Of a stretch of DNA of 64,000 nucleotides, positions 63,108-64,000 are shown one piece after another. The number at the start of each line of letters is the position of its first letter. Within the stretch, counting starts at the first letter, position 1. The stretch is taken from the NCBI RefSeq assembly GCF_020520425.1, contig NC_079487.1, forward strand, positions 1,426,001 to 1,490,000. The letters are read 5' to 3'. Below the pieces are notes generated by a model. That model did no database searches, was not told the DNA's origin, and saw only the letters and a list, made by a program, of their open reading frames with translations. A program made the translations under genes and the position numbers. Origin of the DNA: Spinacia oleracea (taxonomy: Eukaryota > Streptophyta > Magnoliopsida > Caryophyllales > Amaranthaceae).

Positions 63108-64000
63108 ATGTCCATCGAAGATTTGCGAGACCAGATGGTCCAAATGACCCAACTTATGGGCCAGCTGAAAATGGAAAATGAAGCTTTAGCGGCAGCGCAA
63201 GCCAAAAATGACCTCGAAAACGAGAAGAGGATTGAAAAAATGGTCCTACGGAAAACCATGGGGAGCAAATACTTCTCCCTCGATCCTGAACCTTTTCCTG
63301 GCAAATTACCAGAAAAGTTCGGTTCATCTGACTTACCAAAGTTCAAGGCCACGGACAACCCCCGTGATCATCTACTGAGCTTTGTGAATACCATGAACTT
63401 GAAAGGCGTGGACAAGTCCATGTACTTACCTGCCTTTCCTTTGTCCTTGGAACCTGTGCCGCTCAAATGGTACTATCACCAGGACCCTAAGCTCTTCCCC
63501 ACTTGGGAAGACTTTGTCAATGTCTTCATCAAGCAATACTCGTCGAACATGGATTTCCAAGTCACCATGCGCGAGCTGGAAGTTCTCTTCCAAAAGAAAA
63601 ATGAGGGTTTCACAACCTACTTTGCTAGATGGAGGGACCAGGCGGCCCAGCTAATCAATAGGCCTCCCGAAACAGAATTGGTCCAAAAATTCATTGACAA
63701 CCTGGACCCGGCTTACAGACAACATCTAAGGTACCTGGGACTCGACACTTTCAAAAGAGTTTATGATGTGGGAATAAAGATCGAGGACGACCTCGCCAAA
63801 ACCATACAGAGCAAACCCACATATAAGACCAACACCTATAATCGGGGTAACACATCCCAAGCCCAAGAAGTCCATGCTGTAGAAGAGGCTCCCGCCCGAA
63901 GAAACCCTGTAAGATGGGTCCGAGACCGAAAGTTTGCCCCACTCGGGTCAACTTTGGTACAAGCCTTTGAAAGACTAACCAATCAAGGAAAGTTGAGACC
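63108..64000 (+). CDS. Gypsy gag protein, N-terminal part, runs off the window
   Basis: Open without a stop from the ATG at 63108 to the window end (297 codons). It begins MSIEDLRDQMVQMTQLMGQL, a short coiled coil, then reads PFPGKLPEKFGSSDLPKFKA and continues into a retrotransposon-gag domain (WEDFVNVFIKQYSSN, FTTYFARWRDQAAQLINRPP, LVQKFIDNLDPAYRQHL). This is the capsid part of Ty3/gypsy elements of the Tat/Ogre type. No break is seen, unlike the two copia elements, so this insertion may be young. Protease and RT lie outside the window. Confidence 0.85.
   Translation, partial: MSIEDLRDQMVQMTQLMGQLKMENEALAAAQAKNDLENEKRIEKMVLRKTMGSKYFSLDPEPFPGKLPEKFGSSDLPKFKATDNPRDHLLSFVNTMNLKGVDKSMYLPAFPLSLEPVPLKWYYHQDPKLFPTWEDFVNVFIKQYSSNMDFQVTMRELEVLFQKKNEGFTTYFARWRDQAAQLINRPPETELVQKFIDNLDPAYRQHLRYLGLDTFKRVYDVGIKIEDDLAKTIQSKPTYKTNTYNRGNTSQAQEVHAVEEAPARRNPVRWVRDRKFAPLGSTLVQAFERLTNQGKLR

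Larger units (their letters stand above)
60260..64000 (+). mobile_element. Ty3/gypsy retrotransposon (Tat/Ogre-like), open to the window end
   Basis: Starts TGTAGACACCTACTTTTGTC at 60260 inside the RT of the second copia copy. LTR, PBS, a 1.4-kb leader and the start of gag are in the window. The likely 5-bp target word is CCCAT (60255-60259); its partner would lie beyond the 3' LTR. The PBS and the gag wording point to the Tat/Ogre side of Ty3/gypsy, from memory. Confidence 0.85.

Overview
The window is nuclear DNA of a flowering plant. The evidence is intron-containing genes of plant-specific families (a GTD-binding/DUF593 protein, an ARID-HMG protein, an AP2/ERF factor) and many plant-type transposons: Stowaway MITEs, Helitrons, SINEs, LINE remnants, Ty1/copia and Ty3/gypsy elements. 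The style of the repeats suggests a eudicot, perhaps Caryophyllales/Amaranthaceae such as spinach or beet relatives. That placement is an inference and was not tested by any search.

Layout. 1-10 kb is gene-poor. It holds the 5' end of a possible minus-strand gene at the left edge, two Helitron-like insertions, a terminal-inverted-repeat element filled with minisatellite, a pair of palindrome-ended MITEs, and a three-deep nest of MITEs. 10.3-16 kb holds a myosin-binding (GTD-binding) protein gene in three exons; the last is a 66-base exon behind a 3.2-kb intron. 17.2-20.5 kb holds an HMGB15-type ARID + HMG-box gene in six coding exons. 21.4 kb carries a broken ubiquitin-conjugating-enzyme fragment, and 22.4 kb a compact SINE with target-site duplication. 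22.9-24.3 kb is an intronless AP2/ERF gene (ERF061/062 type) on the minus strand. 24.3-36.4 kb is mostly non-coding, with scattered MITEs, a SINE and short duplications. 36.4-36.9 kb holds a SERF/4F5 gene on the minus strand. Its first intron reads as a U12-type AT-AC intron splitting codon 3, the most notable small observation here.

37-64 kb is a transposon nest. It starts with a Helitron/MITE cluster, followed by a non-LTR retrotransposon tail between two (TAA)n tracts, then an L1-type LINE ORF1 remnant whose 5' end is interrupted by a complete, young copia element (39819-50214, minus strand, 5-bp TSD). A second, decayed copia copy of the same family follows on the plus strand from 52975. 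It is cut at 60259 by a Ty3/gypsy element (Tat/Ogre-like leader and gag) that runs out of the window.

The cellular genes are not functionally linked: one is a cytoskeleton/organelle-trafficking adaptor, two are chromatin/transcription proteins and one is a small basic protein. The copia and gypsy parts follow the usual LTR-PBS-gag-pol-PPT-LTR order. Both copia copies carry breaks in their coding regions.
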